Shown: positions 35,161 through 43,442 of the stretch, one piece after another
Layout of the letters: every line of letters starts with the position of its first letter
Numbering within the stretch: the stretch's first letter is position 1
Origin: a virus
Virus record (IMG/VR): IMGVR_UViG_3300048694_001005
Coordinates: 116,566 to 180,565 of that record
Direction: 5' to 3' (one strand)
DNA: 64,000 bases
Program-made: the position numbers and the translations under genes
The notes under the pieces: model-generated
The model's database searches: none
The model's input: only the letters and a program-made list of their open reading frames with translations
What the model was told of the DNA's origin: nothing

Positions 35161-35166
35161 TACACG

Positions 35167-35703
35167 ATGGATGTAACAATCGATTTAGAAACTCTGGACT
35201 TTAGGCCCACGTCAGTTGTATTGACGCTGGGTGCTATCAAGTTTGACCCCTATAGCAGTCGTGAGCCGGGCCCTGGTTATTATGTGAGATTTAATGTAGA
35301 CCAGCAGTTAGCTCTGGGCAGAACTGTGGATGATGCCACACTAAAGTGGTGGCGGCAACAGCCCGACCACATTCGTGATGAGGCTATGCAGGAACAGGAT
35401 CGCACAGACATAAATCAAGCATTGGATGAGTTATGCAAATTCCTAGTAGGTGTTGACAATATATGGGCGCAGGGCCCGGTGTTTGATATAGCTATGCTGG
35501 AGAATCTACTAAGTCAATTGAAGCGGCCCTATCCCTGGCAGTATTATCAAATACGTGACAGTAGAACACTGTTTGGCCTTGGCTGGGATCCGCGACGAGA
35601 GATGCGAACTGAAGCGCACAATGCACTGGCTGACTGTTATTATCAAAGCATCGCAGTGCAAAAGGTCTACGCAAAATTTGGTATCAAAAAGGATAGCAAG
35701 TGA
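35167..35703 (+). CDS. dexA: 3'-5' exonuclease, DexA-like (DEDDh)
   Basis: 178 residues. Exonuclease motifs are visible: VTIDLETLDF (about 3-12), GPVFDIAMLENLL (about 103-115) and HNALADCYYQ (about 158-167), giving the DEDDh set. T4 DexA degrades single-stranded DNA and possibly RNA. The gene starts 6 nt after the cytidylyltransferase and overlaps the Bug-type gene by GTGA. Confidence 0.8.
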   Translation: MDVTIDLETLDFRPTSVVLTLGAIKFDPYSSREPGPGYYVRFNVDQQLALGRTVDDATLKWWRQQPDHIRDEAMQEQDRTDINQALDELCKFLVGVDNIWAQGPVFDIAMLENLLSQLKRPYPWQYYQIRDSRTLFGLGWDPRREMRTEAHNALADCYYQSIAVQKVYAKFGIKKDSK

Positions 35704-36584
35704 GAAGTATTTTTGGTTTAATTTTATTTATTGGTTTTATCGCGCCGTTGCATGCACAAAATAACCTACAAATTGTGGTACCATTCGCTGCTGGTGGTCT
35801 CAACGACAGGTTGGCAAGACTGCTAGCATTGCAAATACCCAATGTTATCGTGGAAAATATCACAGGTGCTGGTGGGCTTGTGGGGGCAAATGCAGTAGCT
35901 AAAACAAATAAATTAGAAAATATGGTAGTGTTACACAGTGACGCTATTATGATTGCACCAATGCTTGCTACCGAAAAATTCTACACATTTCCGCAAGACT
36001 TTTCGTGCATTGCTGAAATAGGTGAAACTTACTTAGTTCTTTATAAATCTAAAAAAGCAAATTTCCCACCAAAAAACAACGAAATTTTGACCATTGCTGA
36101 TGGTGGCTTTGGTTCTACTGCTAATCTTGCAAGCACTTTATTAAAACAATATGTAAACGTCACACACATAAATTATAGAGGTGCTGCCCCCGCATTGGTT
36201 GGATTCTTGGCCGGAGATACTAATTTTTTAATGGAATTTGCTCCAATTGGAAAGGAACATGTTAATCGAGGAACAATAGATGTTGTTGCAGTGACTTCTC
36301 TTAAACGTCAAAGTGACTTTCCAACTGCGCCAACATTTCATGAACTAGGATATAAAAATGTCGTGGTAACTCCCACGATATTTGTTTTCGGCAATACGAA
36401 AATGTCGGTCCAAAGAAAACTAGAGTTAAATCAGAAATTAAATCAAATAATGGCATCTAATACAATGACTGCGCAGTTAGAACAAATTTCTGTTAAACAC
36501 ACAAGTTATGACTTAGAACAATGTCAAAATGCAGTAAGTCGAATTCACAGTAGATGGCAAAATGTCCTCAATGCCGTTAAATAA
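35700..36584 (+). CDS. Bug/TctC-family periplasmic binding protein
   Basis: 294 residues from a GTG overlapping the dexA stop. A signal peptide is clear (MRSIFGLILFIGFIAPLHAQ). It is followed by the family start (IVVPFAAGGLNDRLARLLA, about 24-42), VENITGAGGLVGANAVA (about 50-66), a mid-domain GAAPALVGFLAGD and a C-terminal helix region. These proteins capture small carboxylates for tripartite transporters and are very numerous in Burkholderiales. The gene would be exported by the host. A phage copy is unusual and suggests a metabolic or receptor-masking role. Confidence 0.85.
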   Translation: MRSIFGLILFIGFIAPLHAQNNLQIVVPFAAGGLNDRLARLLALQIPNVIVENITGAGGLVGANAVAKTNKLENMVVLHSDAIMIAPMLATEKFYTFPQDFSCIAEIGETYLVLYKSKKANFPPKNNEILTIADGGFGSTANLASTLLKQYVNVTHINYRGAAPALVGFLAGDTNFLMEFAPIGKEHVNRGTIDVVAVTSLKRQSDFPTAPTFHELGYKNVVVTPTIFVFGNTKMSVQRKLELNQKLNQIMASNTMTAQLEQISVKHTSYDLEQCQNAVSRIHSRWQNVLNAVK

Positions 36585-37710
36585 CCCTGATATCTTTGGA
36601 TATTATACGGTAGGTGGTTACAAAACCTATAGCAAATTAGAAGCCATTGAGTTACACACCAAAACTGGAATACACCCGTCTTGGCATTTTAACGATGAAG
36701 TTTTTAGGTCATACGATTGGACTAAAGAGCCCGATCTATCGCTACCCGAGTTGTACAAAATTAGAGCACAGCAAATCCGTGAAAAATACGACTACATAGT
36801 TTTGTTTTACAGTAGCGGTGCAGACAGTCAAAACGTACTGAATACCTTTATACAAAATGATATTCATTTGGATGAAATTTTAAGTTTATGGGCTAAGGAT
36901 GGTGATGGTAGTTATGACACCTTTTTTAATCGAGAGATTTATCATGATGCAATCCCCCAAGTACAGTCAATTTTAAAAAAAGATCCTACAGTTAAGCATC
37001 GATTAGTTGATTTGACATATATTATAGATAAACTTTATAATGACAAGAATATAAAATTTGATTTTTTATATGACATGAACGGAATGTTTAGCCCTAATAA
37101 CTATGCCAGAAGCTTTATTAGGGAATTAACACCTGAATTTAAAGATATTATTGATAGTGGCAAAAAGATGTGTTTTTTATATGGCAGCGAAAAACCCAGG
37201 ATTTATAAACAATCAGGCAAATATTGTCTTAAATTTTTAGATTTAATCGATAGTGTGGTTAGTCCAAGAACACAAAGACTAAATAGATCCTGGGAAAATA
37301 ACGAACTTTTTTATTGGTCACCAGACCTGCCGCAACTAATTATTAAACAAGCACATCTAGTTATCAACTTTCTAAAGTCAGCGAAAGTTGATCCTATTTA
37401 TTTTAGTGACACCCCGGTGTATGGTAACTTTGGCACAACCGAAATAGACGGTAAAATATATTATCTCACAGCTCATGGTGTTCATCAAATCTTATATGGT
37501 TTTATGAATCGCAATATTTACAAATCTCCCAGCGTAGTTTTCAGTAAGAGAGATTTTTGGTTTTTAAAAAACCCGCATCATTTAATTAGTGCCACAAATT
37601 ATATGAATGGTATCAAAAAACTATCCGATATTTTACCAAAATATTGGTTAAATGGCACTATTGATAAAGGAATAAAGGGTTGCATTAGTCAGCCCTATTG
37701 GTTAGAATGA
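36571..37710 (+). CDS. PP-loop ATP pyrophosphatase-like protein, paralogue A
   Basis: 379 residues from the ATG at 36571, overlapping the Bug-type gene. An N-terminal domain (FGYYTVGGYKTYSKLEAIEL...WHFNDEVFRSYDW) is shared with the protein at 58546, about half the residues being identical by eye. The PP-loop is FYSSGADSQNVL (about 90-101), one Gly of the usual SGGxDS being Ser. Substrate unknown; the family activates substrates by adenylation. It may act on the same unknown target as its paralogue. Confidence 0.65.
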   Translation: MPLNNPDIFGYYTVGGYKTYSKLEAIELHTKTGIHPSWHFNDEVFRSYDWTKEPDLSLPELYKIRAQQIREKYDYIVLFYSSGADSQNVLNTFIQNDIHLDEILSLWAKDGDGSYDTFFNREIYHDAIPQVQSILKKDPTVKHRLVDLTYIIDKLYNDKNIKFDFLYDMNGMFSPNNYARSFIRELTPEFKDIIDSGKKMCFLYGSEKPRIYKQSGKYCLKFLDLIDSVVSPRTQRLNRSWENNELFYWSPDLPQLIIKQAHLVINFLKSAKVDPIYFSDTPVYGNFGTTEIDGKIYYLTAHGVHQILYGFMNRNIYKSPSVVFSKRDFWFLKNPHHLISATNYMNGIKKLSDILPKYWLNGTIDKGIKGCISQPYWLE

Positions 37711-37976
37711 GCAAATACGAACCAAGAGTAAAAGAAATACGCGAGTTAGCTGACGCCATGAATTGGAAGATCAGTTGGCGCCGACGCGGTTCACGTGTCT
37801 ATGTAACTGTGATTACAAAGGATGGTAATCCGCTGTTGGGTGGGTATGATAATGTTCGAGAGTTTTTACAACGGTATTATAAAAATGTAGAAATAACCGC
37901 AGGTGGATATGGACGTTGGCATTTTTTGGTATATGACCTAATAGAATTACTAAAAGGAGAATGCAGTGCAGATTGA
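37707..37976 (+). CDS. Hypothetical protein
   Basis: 89 residues from the ATG at 37707 (ATGA overlap). Basic N-terminus and an alpha/beta composition (SWRRRGSRVYVTVITKDGNPLLGG). No recognised domain. Confidence 0.5.
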   Translation: MSKYEPRVKEIRELADAMNWKISWRRRGSRVYVTVITKDGNPLLGGYDNVREFLQRYYKNVEITAGGYGRWHFLVYDLIELLKGECSAD

Positions 37977-38394
37977 TCTAGAAAAATACAAAGAGTTTGT
38001 GGAGGCAGTAACTAGCGAGCCCAGTAATAACCTAACAGCTTTTATGAATCGCTGTGACGAACTGGATGCTAACTATGACAATGGTCAGCATGGACCGAAT
38101 ATCAATGTTCCATTATTGCTTACCGCATGCCTGGGTCTTGCAGCAGAATCCGGCGAGTTCATTGAAATTCCCAAAAAGATCTTCTTTCAGGGTAAACCAC
38201 TCAACGAAGAAAACGTATTCCATATGAAACGTGAATTGGGCGACCTTCTTTGGTATTGGGTCAATGCTTGCCGTGCATTAAATCTTGACCCCAATGATGT
38301 CATTGCAGAAAATGTGCGCAAACTGGAAGCGCGTTATCCCGGTGGTTCCTTTAACGTATATAACAGTGAGAATCGTAAAGATGGAGACATATAA
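37966..38394 (+). CDS. MazG-like nucleotide pyrophosphohydrolase 2
   Basis: 142 residues from a GTG with an AAAGGAG site. The all-alpha NTP-PPase pattern is strong: AAESGEFIEIPKKIFFQ (about 58-74), RELGDLLWYW (about 88-97) and a C-terminal NVRKLEARYPGGSF. Second MazG-type gene of the window. Possible roles are dNTP sanitation or alarmone hydrolysis. Confidence 0.8.
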   Translation: MQIDLEKYKEFVEAVTSEPSNNLTAFMNRCDELDANYDNGQHGPNINVPLLLTACLGLAAESGEFIEIPKKIFFQGKPLNEENVFHMKRELGDLLWYWVNACRALNLDPNDVIAENVRKLEARYPGGSFNVYNSENRKDGDI

Positions 38395-38737
38395 TTTAGG
38401 TGATGATCTGGCAAAATGCCAGTGGTTGGTTAACAAAGTGAAGACCAGCGAAACCTATGCGCAGAATCTTTATGCATCTCTTTGTAATATGCGGTGGCAA
38501 CGAGCCGAAGCTTGGCCCATATTAAAGGGCGAATTATGTGGCTATACTTGGCGCAGTGCCGGTGGTTTGATAGCTGATTTGCGCGAAGAAGGTGATTACC
38601 TCACGTGGTATTGCAGTGGTATTGGCGATGATAAACTTACACAGGGATATGTAGGCGAGGGAGTAGTTACTGATGAAATACGTGATGATCTAAAACGCTT
38701 GGGATGGTTCCCTGTTCCCTACGACGATGATCTGTAA
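38381..38737 (+). CDS. Conserved hypothetical phage protein
   Basis: 118 residues from the ATG at 38381. The segment CQWLVNKVKTSETYAQNLYASLCNMRW followed by RSAGGLIADLREEGDYLTWYCSG is typical of an uncharacterised family in many aquatic phages. Overlaps the MazG-like gene by 14 nt. Function unknown. Confidence 0.6.
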   Translation: METYNLGDDLAKCQWLVNKVKTSETYAQNLYASLCNMRWQRAEAWPILKGELCGYTWRSAGGLIADLREEGDYLTWYCSGIGDDKLTQGYVGEGVVTDEIRDDLKRLGWFPVPYDDDL

Positions 38738-38770
38738 AATCAAGCGGTTAGAAAATATTTCATCAAAATA

Positions 38771-38802
38771 ATAAAAAATGCTTGACCGCAGGTATAAATA
38801 AA
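38771..38802 (+). repeat. Duplicated composite promoter, copy 1
   Basis: A 32-bp sequence identical to 45857-45888. It contains TTGACC (38782-38787), with TATATT 17 bp downstream, and the late core TATAAATA at 38793-38800. Confidence 0.8.
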
Positions 38803-38832
38803 GTTATATTAGATGCACAGTTAAACAAAGAG

Positions 38833-38934
38833 ATGAACATGAAAACCTATTTCAACAACCAAAGCAATCAGCAAAATCAGAGTGATAATAACTCTGATAG
38901 CGCACGGCTTTTGGGTGAAGGATGGGATGAATAA
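38833..38934 (+). CDS. Short ORF (33 aa) after composite promoter
   Basis: 33 residues, Asn/Gln/Ser-rich, starting MNMKTYFNNQSNQQNQ. It lies between a duplicated promoter and a terminator, in the same place as the unrelated 39-aa ORF in the second copy. It may be a leader peptide or dispensable cargo. Confidence 0.35.
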   Translation: MNMKTYFNNQSNQQNQSDNNSDSARLLGEGWDE

Positions 38935-38955
38935 GTAACAACAGATTCCAACAAA

Positions 38956-38988
38956 GACCCCAGAAGCCCAAAGCGACTGGGGTTTTTC
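38956..38988 (+). terminator. Terminator, copy 1
   Basis: CCCCAG pairs with CTGGGG around a loop containing AAGCCCAAAGCGA, followed by TTTTT. A sister element is at 46079-46110. Confidence 0.75.
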
Positions 38989-38998
38989 ATTGCTGTAT

Positions 38999-39060
38999 GT
39001 GTGGCGCAACGCGGGCGCGGCAGGCACATTAAACATCTGTAAAAAGGGCGGCCTGGTGGA
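38999..39060 (+). ncRNA. Covarying RNA element, copy 1
   Basis: Shares GTGTGGCGCAACG, a 13-nt hairpin loop of the form GCACNNTAAACAT, and GGGCGGCCT with 46122-46182. The hairpin stem differs but stays paired: GCAG/CTGT here, AGTGG/CCACT in copy 2. Compensatory change supports a conserved RNA structure of unknown function. Confidence 0.55.
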
Positions 39061-39105
39061 TGAACTCCCTCTTGTGGGACGAAAAATACCAGCGTAATAT
39101 TTTGT

Positions 39106-39182
39106 AGGGGTGAGATGCGACGGGAAGCATACCAGCCTTTGAAGTTGGGTCTTAGTGGGTTCGAATCCCTCCACCCCCGCCA
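39106..39182 (+). tRNA. tRNA-Gln (UUG)
   Basis: Cloverleaf with acceptor AGGGGTG/CACCCCC (A1-C72 mismatch, as expected of the weak end pair of Gln tRNAs), anticodon loop CTTTGAA, T-loop TTCGAAT and encoded CCA. First tRNA of the array. Confidence 0.9.
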
Positions 39183-39202
39183 AAATGTTAAGTGTTATTT
39201 GT

Positions 39203-39289
39203 TCCGGAGTACCCGAGTTGGTAGCAGGGGGCAGACTGTTAATCTGTTGCGCGGAAGCGCCATCGCTGGTTCGAGCCCAGCCTCCGGAG
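39203..39289 (+). tRNA. tRNA-Asn (GUU) with class II extra arm
   Basis: Acceptor TCCGGAG/CTCCGGA, anticodon loop CTGTTAA and G73 are Asn-like. The variable region is 17 nt with a GCGC/GCGC hairpin, and the D-arm and anticodon stem resemble tRNA-Tyr. No CCA is encoded (CAA follows). Confidence 0.8.
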
Positions 39290-39303
39290 CAAATAACATT
39301 TAT

Positions 39304-39379
39304 ACCGTAGAGTCCACCGGGTGGTGATACCTGACTGTCTATCAGGTCGCGGCGGGTTCGAGTCCCGTCTACGGTGCCA
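39304..39379 (+). tRNA. tRNA-Asp (GUC)
   Basis: Acceptor ACCGTAG/CTACGGT, anticodon arm CCTGA-CTGTCTA-TCAGG, T-loop TTCGAGT, G73, encoded CCA. Short variable loop. Confidence 0.9.
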
Positions 39380-39385
39380 AAATTT

Positions 39386-39472
39386 GGAGACGTGGCTGAA
39401 TTGGTAAAAGCGTCGGATTGCTACTCCGAAGACCGAAAGGTTGCGCAGGTTCGAACCCTGTCGTCTCCGCCA
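39386..39472 (+). tRNA. tRNA-Ser (GCU), copy 1
   Basis: Acceptor GGAGACG/CGTCTCC, anticodon loop TTGCTAC in TCGGA/TCCGA, long variable arm as normal for Ser, G73 and encoded CCA. Confidence 0.9.
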
Positions 39473-39509
39473 ATATCGCAATAAATACAGCATTAACAAG
39501 GAACATTCA

Positions 39510-40214
39510 ATGAAGCAAGTTTATGGCTGGTGGTTTCCTGACTGGGAACAACATTTTCAAGATTATTTCAAAAGCTTTTCTAAACAATGTAAAGAAATTC
39601 CCTGCCCCTATCAAAAGGCACAAAGAGATTTTGCATTACAATTTGTAAAGAAACATCGAAAAATAATAGATGTAGGCGGCAATGTAGGTACGTGGAGTCA
39701 TCCACTTAGTAAGATATTTGCAGAAGTTCATGCATTTGAGCCGCATCCAGAGAATCGTGAATGTTTTCAGCGCAACATGGAAGCAGTTAAAAACTACACT
39801 CTATATCCCTATGCGCTAAGTGAACGCGCTGGTCGTTTTCCACTCTATATACATGATACTAGCTGCGGTAATATAAGTTTAAACCTAACAGGAGTATTGC
39901 AGGGCCCTACTCCAGATATCAGCAAGCCTTCAATGGAACATATCAAAACTATTGAAGTTGAAGTACGAACCTTAGATAGTTTTAACTTTAGCGAAGTTGA
40001 TTTTATCAAGATTGATGTGCAAGGGCACGAGTTTGGTGTGTTGAAAGGTGCCACGGAATTATTGAGGATGCAAAGTCCAGCTTTAGTTATGGAATTAGCC
40101 ACACGAACACCTGAGGAGATTGCAGAAAAGAATTCTATCACCCAATGGTTACAGCAGTTTGGTTATGTGTTACGTGGCAATAGAAATAAAGAAACAGTTT
40201 ACACTAAACAATGA
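39510..40214 (+). CDS. FkbM-family methyltransferase
   Basis: 234 residues from the ATG at 39510 (AAGGAAC upstream, ATAAATA late motif at 39481). The SAM-binding motif IIDVGGNVGTWSHPLS is at about 48-63, followed by VHAFEPHPENRECF (about 70) and the FkbM hallmark VDFIKIDVQGHEFGVLKGA (about 171-189). The family O-methylates sugars or polyketides. It overlaps the next gene by ATGA and likely modifies a surface glycan. Confidence 0.85.
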   Translation: MKQVYGWWFPDWEQHFQDYFKSFSKQCKEIPCPYQKAQRDFALQFVKKHRKIIDVGGNVGTWSHPLSKIFAEVHAFEPHPENRECFQRNMEAVKNYTLYPYALSERAGRFPLYIHDTSCGNISLNLTGVLQGPTPDISKPSMEHIKTIEVEVRTLDSFNFSEVDFIKIDVQGHEFGVLKGATELLRMQSPALVMELATRTPEEIAEKNSITQWLQQFGYVLRGNRNKETVYTKQ

Positions 40215-41029
40215 CAGTTAGCTGTTATTTGCAGGGCACAAGTAAGGGTGACAATATTGTTAGACTCTTTGCTGGTGGGTGTGCTGGCACTTTAGCTCGC
40301 ACCACAGACTACATACAGACGCGACTGCTACCAAGTACTCCGGTTTTTCTCTGGGGATGTTTGCGTGGCAGTGATTTAATACTCAAACAATGCCTAGCAA
40401 CAGGGCATGAATTTTACTATGCGGATAATTGTTATTACGGTAACACGGATTTTTTACGTATAACACGAAACGGACTGCAAAACACTAAGTTTATCCAACG
40501 CCACGGTGATAGGCTCAGTAATAACCCAGTCAAAATTAAAAGTTGGCGTCGCAGTGGTTCACATATTGTGATTTTGCCGCCAACAGAAAGCTTTGCTCAA
40601 TTGTTTGGCAAGCAAACCTGGGTGCAGGATACAGTAAATGAATTAAAGCAATACACCGATAGGCAGATCATTGTACGTTACAAGCCCAACGAAACGAAAA
40701 TAGGCTGGGAAAATGGTTACATGGTAAATGCTGGCGCTATAACAAGACAGGATGCTACGACACGTAGTTTACAGCAGGATTTAGCTGATGCTTGGGCAGT
40801 GGTGGCATTTCAAAGCAGTGCGGTCTGGGAAGCAATTGCGCAGGGTGTGCCGGCATTTGTTGATCCCATGAATGCTGCTAGTGTGTTAGGCAATACAGAT
40901 TTAAGCAAAATTGAAACGCCCGTGTATCCGGATCAGGAACCGTATTTTAGGCATATCAATTATTGTCAGTTTACAAGAGCGGAGATAGCAAGTGGCTTCG
41001 CTTGGCAGATTTTGAGCACAGCGGTATGA
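40211..41029 (+). CDS. Putative glycosyltransferase-like protein
   Basis: 272 residues. The C-terminal half (ADAWAVVAFQSSAVWEAIAQGVPAFVDP, about 196-223) resembles the sugar-nucleotide site of GT-B capsule and lipid-linked glycosyltransferases. The N-terminal half is unfamiliar. Coupled to the FkbM methyltransferase, so both probably act on one glycan. Medium confidence. Confidence 0.5.
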   Translation: MTVSCYLQGTSKGDNIVRLFAGGCAGTLARTTDYIQTRLLPSTPVFLWGCLRGSDLILKQCLATGHEFYYADNCYYGNTDFLRITRNGLQNTKFIQRHGDRLSNNPVKIKSWRRSGSHIVILPPTESFAQLFGKQTWVQDTVNELKQYTDRQIIVRYKPNETKIGWENGYMVNAGAITRQDATTRSLQQDLADAWAVVAFQSSAVWEAIAQGVPAFVDPMNAASVLGNTDLSKIETPVYPDQEPYFRHINYCQFTRAEIASGFAWQILSTAV

Positions 41030-41051
41030 ACGCTCACTCCTGTGGAGGTCG

Positions 41052-41155
41052 GATGGGAGTGTCTGGTGCGTGTGGGCGAGCCGACGTCAATCTACATTGC
41101 TTCTTTTGATGATAGGCCAGAAAGTGGGTGCAGGGGGTTCGAATCCCTCAATCCC
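41052..41155 (+). tRNA. Irregular tRNA-like sequence, possibly Arg (UCU)
   Basis: A canonical T-arm (GGGGG-TTCGAAT-CCCTC) is followed by AATCCCA, which pairs with TGGGAGT at 41053 except for one G-A mismatch. CATTG-CTTCTTT-TGATG could be an anticodon arm. The D and variable regions are far too long (34 and 21 nt), so this may be degenerate or interrupted. Confidence 0.35.
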
Positions 41156-41163
41156 ACCTCAAA

Positions 41164-41171
41164 TATAAATA
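41164..41171 (+). promoter_or_regulatory. Perfect late promoter, near-leaderless
   Basis: TATAAATA ends 5 nt before the ATG at 41176. Confidence 0.75.
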
Positions 41172-41175
41172 CGTG

Positions 41176-41625
41176 ATGCACATTACAGAAATAGAAGATC
41201 AGGAAGATAAAGTTGGTGAGGCCATGGAGAGTTGGTTTGAGATGTGGCAACCCAGTAAACAGATACCCATAATCTTATCTGCTCCTGAAGCAAAGGATTT
41301 TAAAACAGCTAATGCCGACACCATTTATCGCTGTTATGTTTTGACACGGGATGGTAAGATACGTGGTCAAAAGAAGAATTCAAAGGTGGCAGTTTATACC
41401 ATGGATCAGCGCATGGCTCATGAGTTTTATCATTCACTGGACATTGCAAACAAATATATTGTTGTGGCCAAGCAATTCCATCCCAAAGATTTGATACTGA
41501 ATTTCAGTGCATTTGCTAACAGCAAAGGTCGCAGTGGTGGCTGGGACGAAAAAGAGTTATGGATGAAACCAACTCCATACTATACTTCAGTGCAGCCCAG
41601 CGAAATCGTATTCAGAAGTAAATAA
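41176..41625 (+). CDS. Hypothetical late protein
   Basis: 149 residues from the ATG at 41176, starting MHITEIEDQEDKVGEAMESW. A HEFYH string (about 77) has the HExxH spacing but no wider protease context. The gene is wedged between tRNA sequences and uses a late promoter 5 nt upstream instead of a ribosome site. Possibly a virion or injected protein; function unknown. Confidence 0.6.
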   Translation: MHITEIEDQEDKVGEAMESWFEMWQPSKQIPIILSAPEAKDFKTANADTIYRCYVLTRDGKIRGQKKNSKVAVYTMDQRMAHEFYHSLDIANKYIVVAKQFHPKDLILNFSAFANSKGRSGGWDEKELWMKPTPYYTSVQPSEIVFRSK

Positions 41626-41627
41626 TT

Positions 41628-41719
41628 GGAGAGTTGGCAGAGCCCGGCTTATTGTACCGCATTGGAAGTGCGGAGGTGCGTTTACGTGCCCGCGAGTTCG
41701 AATCTCGCACTCTCCGCCA
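41628..41719 (+). tRNA. tRNA-Ser (GGA)
   Basis: Acceptor GGAGAGT/ACTCTCC, anticodon arm CCGCA-TTGGAAG-TGCGG, long variable arm, T-loop TTCGAAT, G73 and CCA. Confidence 0.92.
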
Positions 41720-41721
41720 AA

Positions 41722-42000
41722 TTATTTGTAACCAATACGATTAAGGATATTAATAGCTCTATTGCGCAGTTTAGTTTCAAACTGGCTTTCAGTTAATACA
41801 CCTTTTTCCGTGTTACATTTTCTGCAGGTAACTTGCAGATTAGCATATGATGTGGCACCACCCTGTGATTCAGGAACAACGTGGTCCAAGTGTACTTCAG
41901 ATTTATCCAAGTCCACACCACAATAAACGCAACGTAACCCATCGCGTTCAATTACCATGCGACGCAGGTTAACGGGGATTCGTTCTTTTGTTTTGGACAT
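41722..42000 (-). CDS. HNH homing endonuclease
   Basis: 92 residues on the minus strand, ending 3 nt from the 3' end of tRNA-Ser(GGA). A complete HNH core is visible: RDGLRCVYCGVDLDKSEVHLDHVVPESQGG...LQVTCRKCNTEKG, with CxxC pairs binding a structural zinc. On the minus strand TAAATA stands 5 nt before the ATG, so a near-leaderless late transcript is predicted. Small enough to be a minimal free-standing endonuclease. Confidence 0.9.
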   Translation of the reverse strand: MSKTKERIPVNLRRMVIERDGLRCVYCGVDLDKSEVHLDHVVPESQGGATSYANLQVTCRKCNTEKGVLTESQFETKLRNRAINILNRIGYK

Positions 42001-42011
42001 ATCGTTATTTA

Positions 42012-42170
42012 CTTTGGTTGATGTACCAAATTAAGAATCTCCGCCTACAGGACGCTGTAGGTATGATAGCTGCGACTCCGATGGCACTGCGGGGTCTGGA
42101 AATACCGGATTTTAGTCTCCGGTGCAACCGTCAAGCCGGGAAAGAAACCATAACAGGTGTCAGCGAACAA
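42012..42170. other. Structured gene-free segment
   Basis: Contains strong hairpins, notably CCTACAG-GACG-CTGTAGG near 42050 and ACCGGA/TCCGGT near 42105. No T-loop or ORF. It could be a tRNA relic or a separate RNA. Confidence 0.4.
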
Positions 42171-42171
42171 T

Positions 42172-42240
42172 TGGGGTGAGACTGGGAGTCACACCTGCCT
42201 CTGAAGCAGGATGGAGTTGGTTCGAGCCCAACCGCCCCCG
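42172..42240 (+). tRNA. tRNA-Gln (CUG)
   Basis: Acceptor TGGGGTG/CGCCCCC (T1-C72 mismatch, Gln-like), anticodon arm CCTGC-CTCTGAA-GCAGG, T-arm GTTGG-TTCGAGC-CCAAC, G73. The D-arm is compact (GACTGGGAGTC); the encoded tail is CCC rather than CCA. Confidence 0.8.
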
Positions 42241-42253
42241 CCCAGTGATTCAA

Positions 42254-42261
42254 GCTAAATA
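42254..42261 (+). promoter_or_regulatory. Late promoter, near-leaderless
   Basis: GCTAAATA ending 6 nt before the ATG at 42267. Confidence 0.65.
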
Positions 42262-42266
42262 CTGAC

Positions 42267-43442
42267 ATGAGATCCTACGAATTTTTAAACGAAAACATCA
42301 GTGATGATATGTACCTGCTGCATCTGGCCCGGGACCTAAAACAGGCGGTCTTCAAATGGTGGGTGATACACGGCAAGATAGATTCAAAAAAAAAGGTATT
42401 GGTTGGCAAAGTAAAAGATTTGGTCACGACCCCTTATCAGGGCGATAATCCCAATATACCAGAACTATTTAATACCAGAATTTATATTGGTGACCCCTAC
42501 TATGACTGGGAGGGGCGGCGAGCCGGCGCCTATGCCAGCTCTAGTGAAATAGTTTTACGTGATAAAGACAGAATAAGAGAAAAAACATTTGCACATGAAT
42601 TAAGGCATGTGTTAGATAGCATATCTTTGTACATCTATAAAGGAAATAGACAGAGAAAACGAGACCCAGAAAACACTTGGTCCAGTGATCTCGAGCTTGA
42701 TGCGATATTCACAGAAGTTTTGCATAGTATCTATGAACAGTTAATCTTCGATCAAGCGTACGGAAACCCAAGGAAAGAAACTCGTTCTAGTAATTTGATT
42801 CGAACCGTTGACAAGGCATTCAATTGGTTCGGTGATCGGATAACATCTTTGCAAAGTGGTGATGCTCGAGATCAAGCGCTCTATAAAAACTATCGGCGCA
42901 AGGCCATGACCTACGCAGTACATGTCTATGACAACGCACAATCTTATCTGGAGAAAAACCCAGTACAAATAAATTGGAATGAACGACAAAGACCCGCCTC
43001 AGGTTGGACACAAGGCTATGTACCAATAAACCTAAATGTGCGTTCGCTGGTGAGATTTTATCTCTGGGATCAGGCCCGGAAAAATCCCAGCCTATACAAT
43101 ATGTCGCTGGGTCAACTCAAGCAGTACATAATCAACTCTCCGGATGTGGGGGATTACGCGAAATACGGCGATGGTAAAACGCCAAAAGAAGACATCATCA
43201 AACTCATGAACTACAACCACAAAAATGCAACGTTGTTGAATCGATATGCAGGGGAATACTATGTTGATGATGAAAATGACAGTGAAGAGGACCAAGAATT
43301 CTATTCCGATATGGACCCTTATGAAATACAATTGGCCGATGGTACTAGGATGATAGTCCCCAGCACCATAATATCGTACACAAATCCCAACTATAACTAC
43401 GAATATGATGAACGAGGACGGAGACGTTATGAAAATACATGA
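42267..43442 (+). CDS. Putative zinc metallopeptidase with capsid-targeting-like N-terminus
   Basis: 391 residues. MRSYEFLNE|N at the start resembles a T4 internal-protein targeting peptide with an LxE cleavage site. FAHELRHVLDS (about 112-122) is an HExxH zinc-protease motif in a helix, with acidic helices downstream (LELDAIFTEVLH) that could hold a third ligand. A head-packaged, injected protease would fit. Near-leaderless late promoter. Activity and target are unknown. Confidence 0.5.
   Translation: MRSYEFLNENISDDMYLLHLARDLKQAVFKWWVIHGKIDSKKKVLVGKVKDLVTTPYQGDNPNIPELFNTRIYIGDPYYDWEGRRAGAYASSSEIVLRDKDRIREKTFAHELRHVLDSISLYIYKGNRQRKRDPENTWSSDLELDAIFTEVLHSIYEQLIFDQAYGNPRKETRSSNLIRTVDKAFNWFGDRITSLQSGDARDQALYKNYRRKAMTYAVHVYDNAQSYLEKNPVQINWNERQRPASGWTQGYVPINLNVRSLVRFYLWDQARKNPSLYNMSLGQLKQYIINSPDVGDYAKYGDGKTPKEDIIKLMNYNHKNATLLNRYAGEYYVDDENDSEEDQEFYSDMDPYEIQLADGTRMIVPSTIISYTNPNYNYEYDERGRRRYENT

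Noticed and set aside
42012-42170. Group I intron remnant next to the HNH gene
   Set aside because: No recognisable P, Q, R, S core elements, and the flanking tRNAs are complete without splicing.
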